Shown piece after piece: positions 34,780 through 42,217 of a stretch of 57,919 nt of DNA (position 1 is its first letter; the number at the start of each line of letters is the position of its first letter). The notes under the pieces were generated by a model. That model saw only the letters and a list, made by a program, of their open reading frames with translations, did no database searches and was not told the DNA's origin. The DNA lies in assembly GCA_947625015.1 (NCBI GenBank), contig CANQMR010000021.1:1-57919 (forward strand). Reading direction: 5' to 3'. Origin of the DNA: an uncultured Lachnospiraceae bacterium (GTDB lineage Bacteria > Bacillota > Clostridia > Lachnospirales > Lachnospiraceae). The position numbers and the translations under genes were made by a program.

Positions 34780-34807
34780 CTATCGGCATATATGATTATT
34801 AAGTTTA
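34780..34807 (-). promoter_or_regulatory. Sigma-D type promoter of the 205-residue gene
   Basis: On the minus strand TAAA (34807-34804) is followed by GCCGATAG (34787-34780) after 16 bases. The -10 matches seven of eight consensus bases; the spacer is one longer than usual. Confidence 0.6.
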
Positions 34808-34860
34808 TACCATAAGGAAAATTTATGCAATAAAATTTTAACAGTCAGGAATTATTTTTA

Positions 34861-35180
34861 ATGGACTATAAAAAACTTTGATGATATCATAATGATACAA
34901 GTATAAGAAAGGAAAAGTTTTACAATGGAATTACTGCATTTCCTTATCTTTGAATAAAGGAGGTTGGGAAAATAGATACTATTCCAGAGGTTGTAAATGG
35001 GGGATGATTATGAGGATACTATATAATTATATATTTGATGTGACAAAAATTGTAAAGCGCAACGAAATGCTATCGTATGTACAGGAATTTATACGGAAGA
35101 ATAGTCTGGAGTACAAAGATGTTGTTTGATATAATTAGATGAGATATGGTGTGTGCGTAGATGCAGAATGGAGTTTGGAG
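34861..35180 (+). other. AT-rich stretch with only tiny reading frames
   Basis: No convincing gene is seen. A frame of 41 codons (35004-35129, starting MIMRIL) follows a GGGG run but has no match I recognise. A 10-codon frame follows AAAGGAAAAG near 34935. AAAGGAGG (34957-34964) has no good frame behind it. The composition marks the edge of the AT-rich accessory region. Confidence 0.4.
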
Positions 35181-35834
35181 ATGGATGATAAGATTGTTGA
35201 AAGTGCAATTGAATATATTCGGATTTTTTTTGCTGATGATGCTAGTGGACATGATTTTTATCATAGTTTACGTGTTTACAAAACTGCAACATATATTGCA
35301 GAACGTGAAAATGCTAATTTGTTTATAGTAAAACTTGCAGCACTTTTACATGATGTAGATGATTATAAATTGAAAAGAGGAAATGACGAGTTGAAAAATG
35401 CGCGCGAATTTCTGATTATAAATAACCTTGATAAAAAAGATATTAAATGTATTTGTGATATTATTTCTGAAATTTCATTTAAGGGAATAAATACATGCAC
35501 ACCTTCAACTATTGAAGGTAAAATAGTTCAAGATGCTGATAGACTTGATTCTATAGGAGCTATTGGAATTGCAAGGACATTCACGTATGGTGGAAGCGTA
35601 GGGAGAGCAATCTATTCTCCAGAAATTATGGTTCGAGAAAATATGGAACAAAGTGAATATCAAAATTATATTGGTACGACAATAAATCATTTCTATGAAA
35701 AATTATTAATGGTAAAAAATCAGATGAATACACAAGAAGGAAATAGAATTGCTGAACAAAGACATTTGTATATGGAAGAATATTTGAAGACATTTTTTTG
35801 TGAGTGGGATTGTCAAGATTTTATAAGAAATTAA
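35181..35834 (+). CDS. HD-domain phosphohydrolase, YedJ-like
   Basis: The 217-residue protein has the HD metal site in order: GHDFYHSLRV (H24, H28), ALLHDVDDYK (H57, D58) and a distal VQDADRLDSIGAIGIAR with the last Asp. This layout matches the YedJ/YpgQ group of soluble HD hydrolases, several of which act on nucleotides. Start 35181 (MDDKIVESAI) is preferred to the in-frame ATG 35139, which has no site; GGAG lies at 35170-35173. It is AT-rich and stands alone upstream of two unknown genes. Confidence 0.8.
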   Translation: MDDKIVESAIEYIRIFFADDASGHDFYHSLRVYKTATYIAERENANLFIVKLAALLHDVDDYKLKRGNDELKNAREFLIINNLDKKDIKCICDIISEISFKGINTCTPSTIEGKIVQDADRLDSIGAIGIARTFTYGGSVGRAIYSPEIMVRENMEQSEYQNYIGTTINHFYEKLLMVKNQMNTQEGNRIAEQRHLYMEEYLKTFFCEWDCQDFIRN

Positions 35835-35849
35835 TCACTTTGTACAGAT

Positions 35850-35969
35850 ATGTTTACGTGGGTGGATTGTGAGACTTCAAGGAAGAGTCGTCCAAAAGAT
35901 TTAACATATCTTGGAAAATGTGATAAGTTCCATTTGTCTGGAGGTAAGGGATCAAAGGAAGAATTGTAG
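35850..35969 (+). pseudogene. Short orphan frame, possible gene remnant
   Basis: A 39-codon frame (starting MFTWVDCETSRKSRP, ending SGGKGSKEEL) lies between the HD gene and the TPR gene. It has no clear ribosome site. It could be the 3' tail of a lost gene or a small peptide gene; I recognise no family. Confidence 0.3.
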
Positions 35970-35996
35970 ATTTGAAAATGGAGAGGTACATTAGGG

Positions 35997-36638
35997 ATGG
36001 ACGAATTTCTTAAGCAGCGCCAATTTAGAGAAGTTGAAAAAATATTGGTGCAGCAATACAATGAAAAGAAAAATGATGTTGATATATTGTTCCAGTTAGC
36101 AATGGTTTACTTTCAATATCCATTTGCAAATGAAGAGAAATCAATAAAATATCTGGATAAGATACTGGAGATTGACAAATATAATTTTCAGGCATTAATT
36201 ATAAAAATGTATTTGCAAAATTATTATTATGCAGAGATGGATAAGGATTTTGAAGTGCTTACAAATTATAAATGGAATGATGACTATAAAATGTCGATTG
36301 TTTACTATATTTACGCATGGAAATTCGATTGGTGGAATACTAATATCCAAATAGAAGAAAAAATAAAATGGATAAGAAAATCTATAGAAACATATCCGGA
36401 TTTAGTATATACGCATTATAGATTAGGTGATTTGCTTGTTAAGCTCAATAAATATGAAGAAGCAGGTATGTGTTATAAACAAGCCTTGGGTAATGTTCAA
36501 TCTACAGATTTTCCCGATGAGGAGTGTTTAAATCCTCAAATGTTTATAGATGAGTATATTACAGGTGTTTCTATGTCAACCATTAATTATGAGTCATTAA
36601 GAAAAAAGGCATTAGCATCACATTCACCAAATGAATAA
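35997..36638 (+). CDS. TPR-like helical repeat protein of unknown function
   Basis: The 213-residue cytoplasmic protein consists of paired helices in TPR style: VDILFQLAMVYFQYPFANEEKSI, NFQALIIKMYLQNYY, YPDLVYTHYRLGDLLVKLNKYEEAGMCYKQAL. The last is a nearly canonical TPR. It is rich in Tyr and Lys and AT-rich in sequence. The weak GAGAGG at 35981-35986 serves the start. The next gene begins 13 bases after the stop, so the two form a pair. Small TPR proteins next to unknown small proteins often belong to toxin-immunity loci, but nothing here proves that. Confidence 0.7.
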   Translation: MDEFLKQRQFREVEKILVQQYNEKKNDVDILFQLAMVYFQYPFANEEKSIKYLDKILEIDKYNFQALIIKMYLQNYYYAEMDKDFEVLTNYKWNDDYKMSIVYYIYAWKFDWWNTNIQIEEKIKWIRKSIETYPDLVYTHYRLGDLLVKLNKYEEAGMCYKQALGNVQSTDFPDEECLNPQMFIDEYITGVSMSTINYESLRKKALASHSPNE

Positions 36639-36651
36639 GAAGGGAATAAAA

Positions 36652-37086
36652 ATGGATACAGTTTTGGGAAAAATAATTATTAAAGTTAATGGTAATATTG
36701 TTGATTATATTACTGAGGAATTGCCCAATAAAACAAAATGTTTTTGTGTTGATAAAAGATATAAGTTACATAATAAAATTATTTTAGATAAAGAAGATAC
36801 GATTGAGTGTTTAATTGAGCCTAAAGATAATATGATATTAGATAGTTACTTAGAAACAGGGGAAGATCTTTTTTTAGTTAGTTTTTATTGGGGAAATTTT
36901 AAAATGAGTATGGGAACATTGGGGGATCAAAGGGATAGAAATTATGAATATAAAAAAAATGGAATAAAAATTCAATTTAAAGAAAAATGCAAACAAGTTG
37001 ATTTTTGTGTTTCCTGGTTGCAAATGCACAATGAAGAAATAGAAGACGTTTATACATGGTTAGCATCTGACCCGTTATATAATTAG
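36652..37086 (+). CDS. Unknown 144-residue protein paired with the TPR gene
   Basis: This soluble, beta-rich protein has no recognised family. It contains short alternating strands (GKIIIKVNG, DTIECLIEP, DLFLVSFYWGNFKMSMG) and ends with SWLQMHNEEIEDVYTWLASDPLYN. No metal or catalytic motif is visible. Start 36652 has AGAAGGG seven bases upstream. The size and acidic, aromatic-rich end would fit an immunity protein, which is inference. It is very AT-rich. Confidence 0.65.
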   Translation: MDTVLGKIIIKVNGNIVDYITEELPNKTKCFCVDKRYKLHNKIILDKEDTIECLIEPKDNMILDSYLETGEDLFLVSFYWGNFKMSMGTLGDQRDRNYEYKKNGIKIQFKEKCKQVDFCVSWLQMHNEEIEDVYTWLASDPLYN

Positions 37087-37118
37087 CTTGTATATAAATA
37101 CTGTTTCAGATAAATTTA

Positions 37119-37147
37119 TTGACAAAATATGGTATTTGATTCATAAT
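37119..37147 (+). promoter_or_regulatory. Sigma-A promoter of the membrane protein gene
   Basis: A perfect TTGACA (37119-37124), a 17-base spacer and CATAAT (37142-37147) lie 95 bases before the start at 37243. Confidence 0.6.
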
Positions 37148-37242
37148 TAGAAATGTAGTCTTACGATTTATAGTTACACGATTCATATTCGTATAGTAAA
37201 TGTGATTCAAAATGATATTTAATTCTTTTGGGGTAGACGATT

Positions 37243-37968
37243 ATGATAAAAAAAGAATCCTATGAAAAATTACTTGCGGCGTATCTCGTTATTGAATTTA
37301 TTCTCTTTTGTATAATAAAAATTGCAGAGCAGACAGCAGGGCGGGGATTATTAAGTCTGTTTATGTATTTGCCCATTTTACTAAATTTCGTTGTAATTGT
37401 TTATTCGTACCATACCTTTAACAAGCAAACAGCGAATCTAAATAAAAAGAGTATAACTATTTGGGGGATTCCGCTTGCGTTGCTATTTACGCTCTGCGCG
37501 GATGTGTTTCTGGTTTTGATTCATCAGCAAAATATTCTGGTGTTTGGATATTTTTTCTTTGCGCTGGTACAAACTGTGTATGCATTTTACCTTGGGGTTA
37601 CTCCGTTAATTGGTGCTATCAGAATTTTTGCCTACATAGCCTTCTTAGTCGTACTGACTTTGTTTGATAAGCTATTATTGGCTAATGTTGTAGCGGGGTG
37701 GTCCTTGATACAGCTAGTTATCAATATGATTATCGCATGGATAGCCTATATCAAAAAACGGTCTCTGCCGGCTTTGCTTCTGGCAGCGGGGCTGACGTTA
37801 TTTTTTGGCTGTGACGGCTCAATTACACTTCGTATGACGCTGCCTGACCATCAAACTGTGTTCTATCATGTGATTTGCCTGCTTGTCTGGACTTGCTATG
37901 TTCCCTCCCAGGTGGCACTTGTTACAAGCTATATTACAGGTAGAAGGAAGGGGCTTTTGGAGGGTTAG
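37243..37968 (+). CDS. Eight-helix membrane protein, distantly YhhN/TMEM86-like
   Basis: The 241-residue protein has about seven or eight membrane helices. The segment LLFTLCADVFLVL followed by FGYFFFALVQTVYAFYLG, and a later GLTLFFGCDGSITLRM, resemble the paired acidic motifs of YhhN/TMEM86 lysoplasmalogenase-type proteins (GD and SD motifs). The match is distant and activity is uncertain. Its composition is less AT-rich than the genes just upstream. It converges with the recombinase gene across a hairpin terminator. Confidence 0.65.
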   Translation: MIKKESYEKLLAAYLVIEFILFCIIKIAEQTAGRGLLSLFMYLPILLNFVVIVYSYHTFNKQTANLNKKSITIWGIPLALLFTLCADVFLVLIHQQNILVFGYFFFALVQTVYAFYLGVTPLIGAIRIFAYIAFLVVLTLFDKLLLANVVAGWSLIQLVINMIIAWIAYIKKRSLPALLLAAGLTLFFGCDGSITLRMTLPDHQTVFYHVICLLVWTCYVPSQVALVTSYITGRRKGLLEG

Positions 37969-37975
37969 TTTATAA

Positions 37976-38021
37976 CAGGCGGCAATCTATCGGTTCTCCC
38001 ATTCATATAGACTGTCGCCTG
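37976..38021. terminator. Hairpin between convergent genes
   Basis: CAGGCGGCAATCTA (37976-37989) pairs with TAGACTGTCGCCTG (38008-38021), with one mismatch and one wobble. Weak T/A-rich flanks lie on both sides. It probably terminates both the membrane protein gene and the recombinase gene. Confidence 0.6.
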
Positions 38022-38026
38022 AGTAA

Positions 38027-38947
38027 TTAAATATGGAAATCCTTTCTGGGATGTTTTGTTGAGAGGATTTTCTTTTGCTTCGACATGGAAACATGGGTAT
38101 AGATGGCCGTAATATTAATGGAACTGTGTCCTAAAAGTTCCTGGATATAACGAACGTCCACATCTGCGTCCAAAAGGCTTGTGGCGAAGGTATGCCGGAA
38201 CATATGCGGCGTAATATGAAGGTCTACGGAGGCAAGGGCGGTGTATTTGTTTATCATTCTGCGGATAGCCTGGTCAGACAATGCCGTACCGTTCTGGTTT
38301 GCAAAAAAATGACCGCATTGTCGGATTTCGTTTTTAAAATCAGTGCGGTATTCTTTTAAAATTTTAAGGACGTCTGCATTGCCAATCTGTATCTTTCGCT
38401 CCTTTGAACCCTTCCCATATATCAAAACGCTTTGCTCCTGCAAATTTACATCACAGGCGTTTAAAGAGCATAATTCAGAAATCCGTATTCCGGTAATAAA
38501 AAGCATTTCCAGAACTGCGGCGTCTCTTAGCGCATTTCTGCGCTGATACGGTGTTCCGGCTGTTTTCCGGCAGTCGTAAACCGTAGACAAAAGCGCTTTT
38601 ATATCGTAAAGAGGAATGGTTCTGGGCAGAATTATAGGTTCCCGGAAGCGGATTTCCAGGTGTTGGAAGGGATTTCTGTCAATCAGCTCCTTATAATCTA
38701 AATAGTGAAAGAAGGCCTTTGCGGCGGCAATTTTTCGTTTTACTGTCCTGGGCTTATATTTTTGATGGAGACCGGCAATATAATCCTCTAACATAGCAGA
38801 GGTAATATCTGAAATATCTTCCGCCGGTACAGACGCCGCAAATTGGACAAGGTCAATCCGGTAAGCCTTCAGTGTTTTATTGTCAAGTTTTTTCTGATAC
38901 TGGCAATACTCTAAATAGTTGTTAAGGTGTGTCTGTAAATTGTGCAT
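38027..38947 (-). CDS. Tyrosine recombinase, XerC/XerD-like
   Basis: The 306-residue protein has an N-terminal core-binding domain (about 1-85) and a catalytic domain. Catalytic residues are complete: Arg in TGIRISEL, Lys in the YGKGSKERK hairpin, HMFRH (HxxR), LGHSS and the nucleophile Tyr in AIYTHV. It could resolve chromosome dimers or act as an integrase for the surrounding island; no attachment site was found. The start at 38947 is preferred over 38953 because AGGAG is eight bases upstream of the former and only two from the latter. Confidence 0.9.
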   Translation of the reverse strand: MHNLQTHLNNYLEYCQYQKKLDNKTLKAYRIDLVQFAASVPAEDISDITSAMLEDYIAGLHQKYKPRTVKRKIAAAKAFFHYLDYKELIDRNPFQHLEIRFREPIILPRTIPLYDIKALLSTVYDCRKTAGTPYQRRNALRDAAVLEMLFITGIRISELCSLNACDVNLQEQSVLIYGKGSKERKIQIGNADVLKILKEYRTDFKNEIRQCGHFFANQNGTALSDQAIRRMINKYTALASVDLHITPHMFRHTFATSLLDADVDVRYIQELLGHSSINITAIYTHVSMSKQKKILSTKHPRKDFHI

Positions 38948-39130
38948 AATCATATCTCCTTTGTATTTGTTAAAATGTATTTTACACTTATTTACAAGCT
39001 ACGATAATTTTAATAGTATGCCTGCAGATTTTGAAAAATCAGATAAAAGGATTGCATAACTTTTAGAAGACTAATATACTCTGTATTATAAAAATATCCA
39101 GAACGGCAAAAATATTAGATGGAGGTTGCC

Positions 39131-39247
39131 ATGGAAATAAAAAGAGACGTATATCTTGACCGGCTCATTGTTAGAAAGCACAATGGATTTCTCCGCAGGG
39201 ATAATGTCGATGTTTATGTGACAGGCAGTAATTCTAAATATTGGTGA
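39131..39247 (+). pseudogene. Remnant of a COG1373-type ATPase gene
   Basis: A GGAGG-preceded frame of 38 codons begins MEIKRDVYLDRLIVRKHNGF, the standard N-terminus of ATPases of the AAA/DUF4143 (COG1373) type. It then jumps directly to NVDVYVTGSNSK, which normally lies about 100 residues further on. The Walker A region is therefore deleted, and a stop follows after YW. It is a decayed gene joined across an internal deletion. The bases from 39248 to 39333 hold no gene I recognise. Confidence 0.75.
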
Positions 39248-39333
39248 TTATCTGGTGAATCATATTCTGAAGAGGATATAATGCTATGACAGAAATGTGG
39301 ATGTGTTTCCGAAGAGATCTGTGGGAGATTATG

Positions 39334-40257
39334 TCAATACACTTTAATTCGCAAAATTGACATCCAATTTATTGGAAATCCCATTGTATTGAGGGTGTCT
39401 GGCGATGGATTGTACTTTTTAATGACTTTCTTTAAATCATAATAAAACATACGGAAATCTGCTGTATCAAGTAAATATTTTAATGAAACTACGGTTGCAA
39501 ACAAGTCCGATTTGCCATAGTTATACAAAGTGCCGGTTTTAGGAATTCGTAGTTTTTTGTGGGCGCTACAGTCCATAATTGCGTTGCCATGTCGGACGTT
39601 AAAAAGACGGTTTCCATGGGCGCAGATATTGCGTGTTTTGGTTAGTATGACCAACATTTTAACCAATTCGGCACGCCCGATTTGATGAAAATCATTGCAT
39701 ACTAAAGTCTTGCAATGACCTTTCAGATAGCGAAACATGGAAGTGATTTCACCGAGGGTTAGATCGGTAGTCAGTACCCAAAGAGGAACATCATGATATA
39801 ATGATAAATGATGTTTTACAGATGGAGACGCATTTTTGTCATATATCTTTTGGTTCATTTTCTTAAATAAAATGCGTATTTGATTTTGGCGTTTGCCATA
39901 ATCAAAATTGGCAGGGTTTTGGTAATTATTCATGCTATTTCCATATAAGTCTGAAAAGTGGTATGAGATAGAGGCTTTAATGTTTTTTTCTACAATCAGA
40001 ATATATTTCAAAAAAACTTCTCGTAAATCAGCGTCAAAAAGATACATTTGATAAATATCGTCAAATGTCGTATTGGATATATAACGATTAGTTGCGGTAT
40101 TTTTGAAGAATTCCTTGTATCCATTGATAAGTCCATAATAACCAATTTTACTTAGAATATGAATAGCAAGGTTGTCATCCTCAATAATTAAGTTCTTGTT
40201 CTTTAAATGTTGGATTTGAGCTTTATAATCCATAAATGTATTTTCGTTTGATGCCAT
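39334..40257 (-). CDS. Abi-family abortive-infection protein with HEPN motif (AbiD/AbiF-like)
   Basis: The 307-residue protein matches the Abi_2 family. Its N-terminus (MDYKAQIQHLKNKNL, LSKIGYYGLINGYKEFF) and the block LFDADLREVFLKYILIVEKNIKASISYHF are characteristic. So are VPLWVLTTDLTLGEITSMFRYL and TRNICAHGNRLFN. The last holds the Rx4H motif (R209, H214) of HEPN ribonucleases. Such proteins stop growth or cut RNA on phage infection. AAGGAG precedes the start by six bases, and directly upstream lies a structured RNA with its own promoter and terminator. The neighbours are a recombinase and a decayed ATPase gene, as in defence islands. Confidence 0.9.
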   Translation of the reverse strand: MASNENTFMDYKAQIQHLKNKNLIIEDDNLAIHILSKIGYYGLINGYKEFFKNTATNRYISNTTFDDIYQMYLFDADLREVFLKYILIVEKNIKASISYHFSDLYGNSMNNYQNPANFDYGKRQNQIRILFKKMNQKIYDKNASPSVKHHLSLYHDVPLWVLTTDLTLGEITSMFRYLKGHCKTLVCNDFHQIGRAELVKMLVILTKTRNICAHGNRLFNVRHGNAIMDCSAHKKLRIPKTGTLYNYGKSDLFATVVSLKYLLDTADFRMFYYDLKKVIKKYNPSPDTLNTMGFPINWMSILRIKVY

Positions 40258-40269
40258 AAAATTCTCCTT

Positions 40270-40338
40270 AAAAACGAAACGGCCCCCGCAGGAGCCGCTC
40301 GGGTTACGGGCTTCTCAAGTTTCCGTAACTCATTCACT
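40270..40338 (-). ncRNA. Structured small RNA upstream of the Abi gene
   Basis: An RNA of about 69 bases is predicted from the minus strand. It has a first hairpin GTTACGG/CCGTAAC (40329-40303) with a 13-base loop that may form a three-pair inner stem. A second hairpin CGGCTCC/GGGGCCG (40297-40280) is followed by TTTCGTTTTT, a clear intrinsic terminator. It ends just before the ribosome site of the Abi gene, so the gene is reached only by read-through. Conserved structured RNAs upstream of Abi_2/AbiF genes have been described, and this fits that arrangement. Its precise 5' end is inferred from the promoter. Confidence 0.75.
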
Positions 40339-40344
40339 GGTATC

Positions 40345-40373
40345 ACTATACAACAAAAGTGGTATTTTGTCAA
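40345..40373 (-). promoter_or_regulatory. Strong promoter of the Abi-associated RNA
   Basis: On the minus strand a perfect TTGACA (40373-40368), a 17-base spacer and TATAGT (40350-40345) lie just before the RNA. This is one of the best sigma-A promoters in the window, suited to a small RNA made in excess over the protein. Confidence 0.8.
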
Positions 40374-40464
40374 ATAGAATCCAGTTATTTAGTAGTATAC
40401 GTTACAGATAAAAAAACATACACAAAAAATAAATAAACCATATCTTAACCACATATTGGAAAGA

Positions 40465-40470
40465 TATAAT
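40465..40470 (+). promoter_or_regulatory. -10 box before the lipoprotein/ABC operon
   Basis: A perfect TATAAT lies 33 bases before the lipoprotein start. No convincing -35 is seen at the right distance, so activation by a regulator (possibly the operon's own response regulator) is plausible. Confidence 0.4.
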
Positions 40471-40502
40471 TAGTGCATTAGAAATATACCGGAGGTAAAA
40501 AT

Positions 40503-40985
40503 ATGGTCAAAAGGGGATTAATTATTATATCAATTCTATGCTTGATAAGTCTTTCAGGCTGTTCGAACAAGACTTACGGAACCGCTGAAACGAAAAGCAC
40601 CTTGAATTATGATAGTGAGGAAATGGGGACTTCTTTAGAAAAAGAGAATGAAGATTTTTATGTGGACACGCAGGAGGCTATTTTGAGCGGAAGCGTTTCT
40701 AATATGGTTGACGGGGGCTGTATGCTACAGGTTGGACAGGATAATGGAGATGTATACGCCATGCCTGTTGACGGGGAAAATCAGAATGATTTAGTTACGA
40801 TTAATTTTAATTCCGATATGCCGGTTGTAATTGAGTATTTTGACGGGGTGAAAAAGGAATTTGAGGAAGGAAAAGTGGAGGATATTAAAATAAATACATT
40901 TATATATGTTTTTGGGGAATTTCTGGGTGAGAATACTGTAAACGCAGATAAAATAGTAATATTCAGGGTTTCAGATGCAAAATGA
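40503..40985 (+). CDS. Lipoprotein of the ABC/two-component operon
   Basis: The 160-residue protein has a lipoprotein signal peptide ending in ISLSGC (C20), a Ser/Thr/Glu-rich linker and a small beta-rich domain (EAILSGSVSNMVDGGCMLQVG, INTFIYVFGEFLGENTVNADKIVIF) of OB-fold-like pattern. It is the first gene of a six-gene run followed by two permeases, an ATPase, a response regulator and a kinase. It may bind the substrate or peptide that the system exports or senses. GGAGG precedes the start at 40491-40495. Confidence 0.8.
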   Translation: MVKRGLIIISILCLISLSGCSNKTYGTAETKSTLNYDSEEMGTSLEKENEDFYVDTQEAILSGSVSNMVDGGCMLQVGQDNGDVYAMPVDGENQNDLVTINFNSDMPVVIEYFDGVKKEFEEGKVEDIKINTFIYVFGEFLGENTVNADKIVIFRVSDAK

Positions 40986-41000
40986 CTGGAGGGAAAAAGG

Positions 41001-42215
41001 GTGTTTTTTGGCAAACGCGCAGTAAAATATATTATAAGAAAAAGAAGAAGAACCGTTGTCATGTTGTTCGTTTTTCTGGTGATTTGTACATTGAATCTGA
41101 CGATGGTAACGATAAAAGAGAATATTGAAAAGGTGCAAGAAGATATTAATGAATCTGTTCAGGCAAAGGTGATAGCAGATGTTAAAACATCTGACAATCT
41201 TATTAAATTAGAGGAGATAGATTTAATAAACACGAATCAAATTAAGCAGATTAACAAAATAAGCATTACATATGCCTTCCCGAATAATTTTTATCATTTT
41301 AAGGGGAAGGTTGAAAATGATATAAGGGAAGAAATGATAACATTATACGGGTATGATGAGTTGTCTTTGGACAGCAGATTTGCTGAATTGGAAATGAAAC
41401 TGTTAGAAGGAGAGATGATAACCTCCAATAGTAAAAATGCAATCATTATCAATCATAAACTTGCGGATGAAAATAAATTGAATCTAGGAGACGAAATTGG
41501 TTTTTCATATAACAATCAGACGGTTTGCGGTAAGATTGTCGGAATTTATAAATCAAGTGTCGAAGACAGACAGCCGGAAACAATGGTTTCATTTTACAGA
41601 ATAGAAAATATATTATATGTTAGTAATGATTTAGTCACATTATTAACAGGCAAACAGGAATATAATAAGGCAGTATTTTACCTGAAAAATCCAAATGAAC
41701 TGGCTGTTGTCCAAAAAAACATTGAAAAGAATCTGGCGGATAAGGCTTCGATAAGTATATCTGATACAATGTTCCATAAAATTAAATTGCAATTAAGTCA
41801 GATTAATAAGATAACAAATGTTTTTCTGATTGGCTCTGTGATACTTTCTATTAGTATTGTGGCATTATTAAATTGTATTTGGCTGCGAGACAGAAGGCGG
41901 GAAATGGGAATTTTTTTAAGCATGGGATATCGCAAATGGTCCATTTTGCTACAGGTATTATTTGAGTCGGATTTATTATTTGTTTTTGCATTTCTGGGAA
42001 GTATTTTAATAAGTTATCAAATAATTGATAAAATTATGTTTTTCTTTAATAAAATCCAAGATTCAAGAATTAGTTTTGATGTAAATTGGAATAGCAGAGT
42101 AATTTTAACTGTTTTAGGTGTTGGTACAGGGCTGGTAATGATTTCTGTCTTTTTGACAACAATGTATTTGCTAGTGAAACGACCAAGAGAAATATTGGCG
42201 GATTTGGAGGATTAA
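41001..42215 (+). CDS. FtsX/MacB-type ABC permease 1
   Basis: The 404-residue protein has an N-terminal helix after KYIIRKRRRTVV, a large extracytoplasmic domain (about 45-280) and three C-terminal helices with the LRDRRREMGIFLSMGYRKWSI coupling motif. This is the MacB/FtsX permease plan used for exporting or sensing peptides and lipoproteins. The start is GTG 41001 with GGAGGG at 40988-40993. It ends two bases before permease 2. Confidence 0.9.
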   Translation: MFFGKRAVKYIIRKRRRTVVMLFVFLVICTLNLTMVTIKENIEKVQEDINESVQAKVIADVKTSDNLIKLEEIDLINTNQIKQINKISITYAFPNNFYHFKGKVENDIREEMITLYGYDELSLDSRFAELEMKLLEGEMITSNSKNAIIINHKLADENKLNLGDEIGFSYNNQTVCGKIVGIYKSSVEDRQPETMVSFYRIENILYVSNDLVTLLTGKQEYNKAVFYLKNPNELAVVQKNIEKNLADKASISISDTMFHKIKLQLSQINKITNVFLIGSVILSISIVALLNCIWLRDRRREMGIFLSMGYRKWSILLQVLFESDLLFVFAFLGSILISYQIIDKIMFFFNKIQDSRISFDVNWNSRVILTVLGVGTGLVMISVFLTTMYLLVKRPREILADLED

Positions 42216-42217
42216 GT

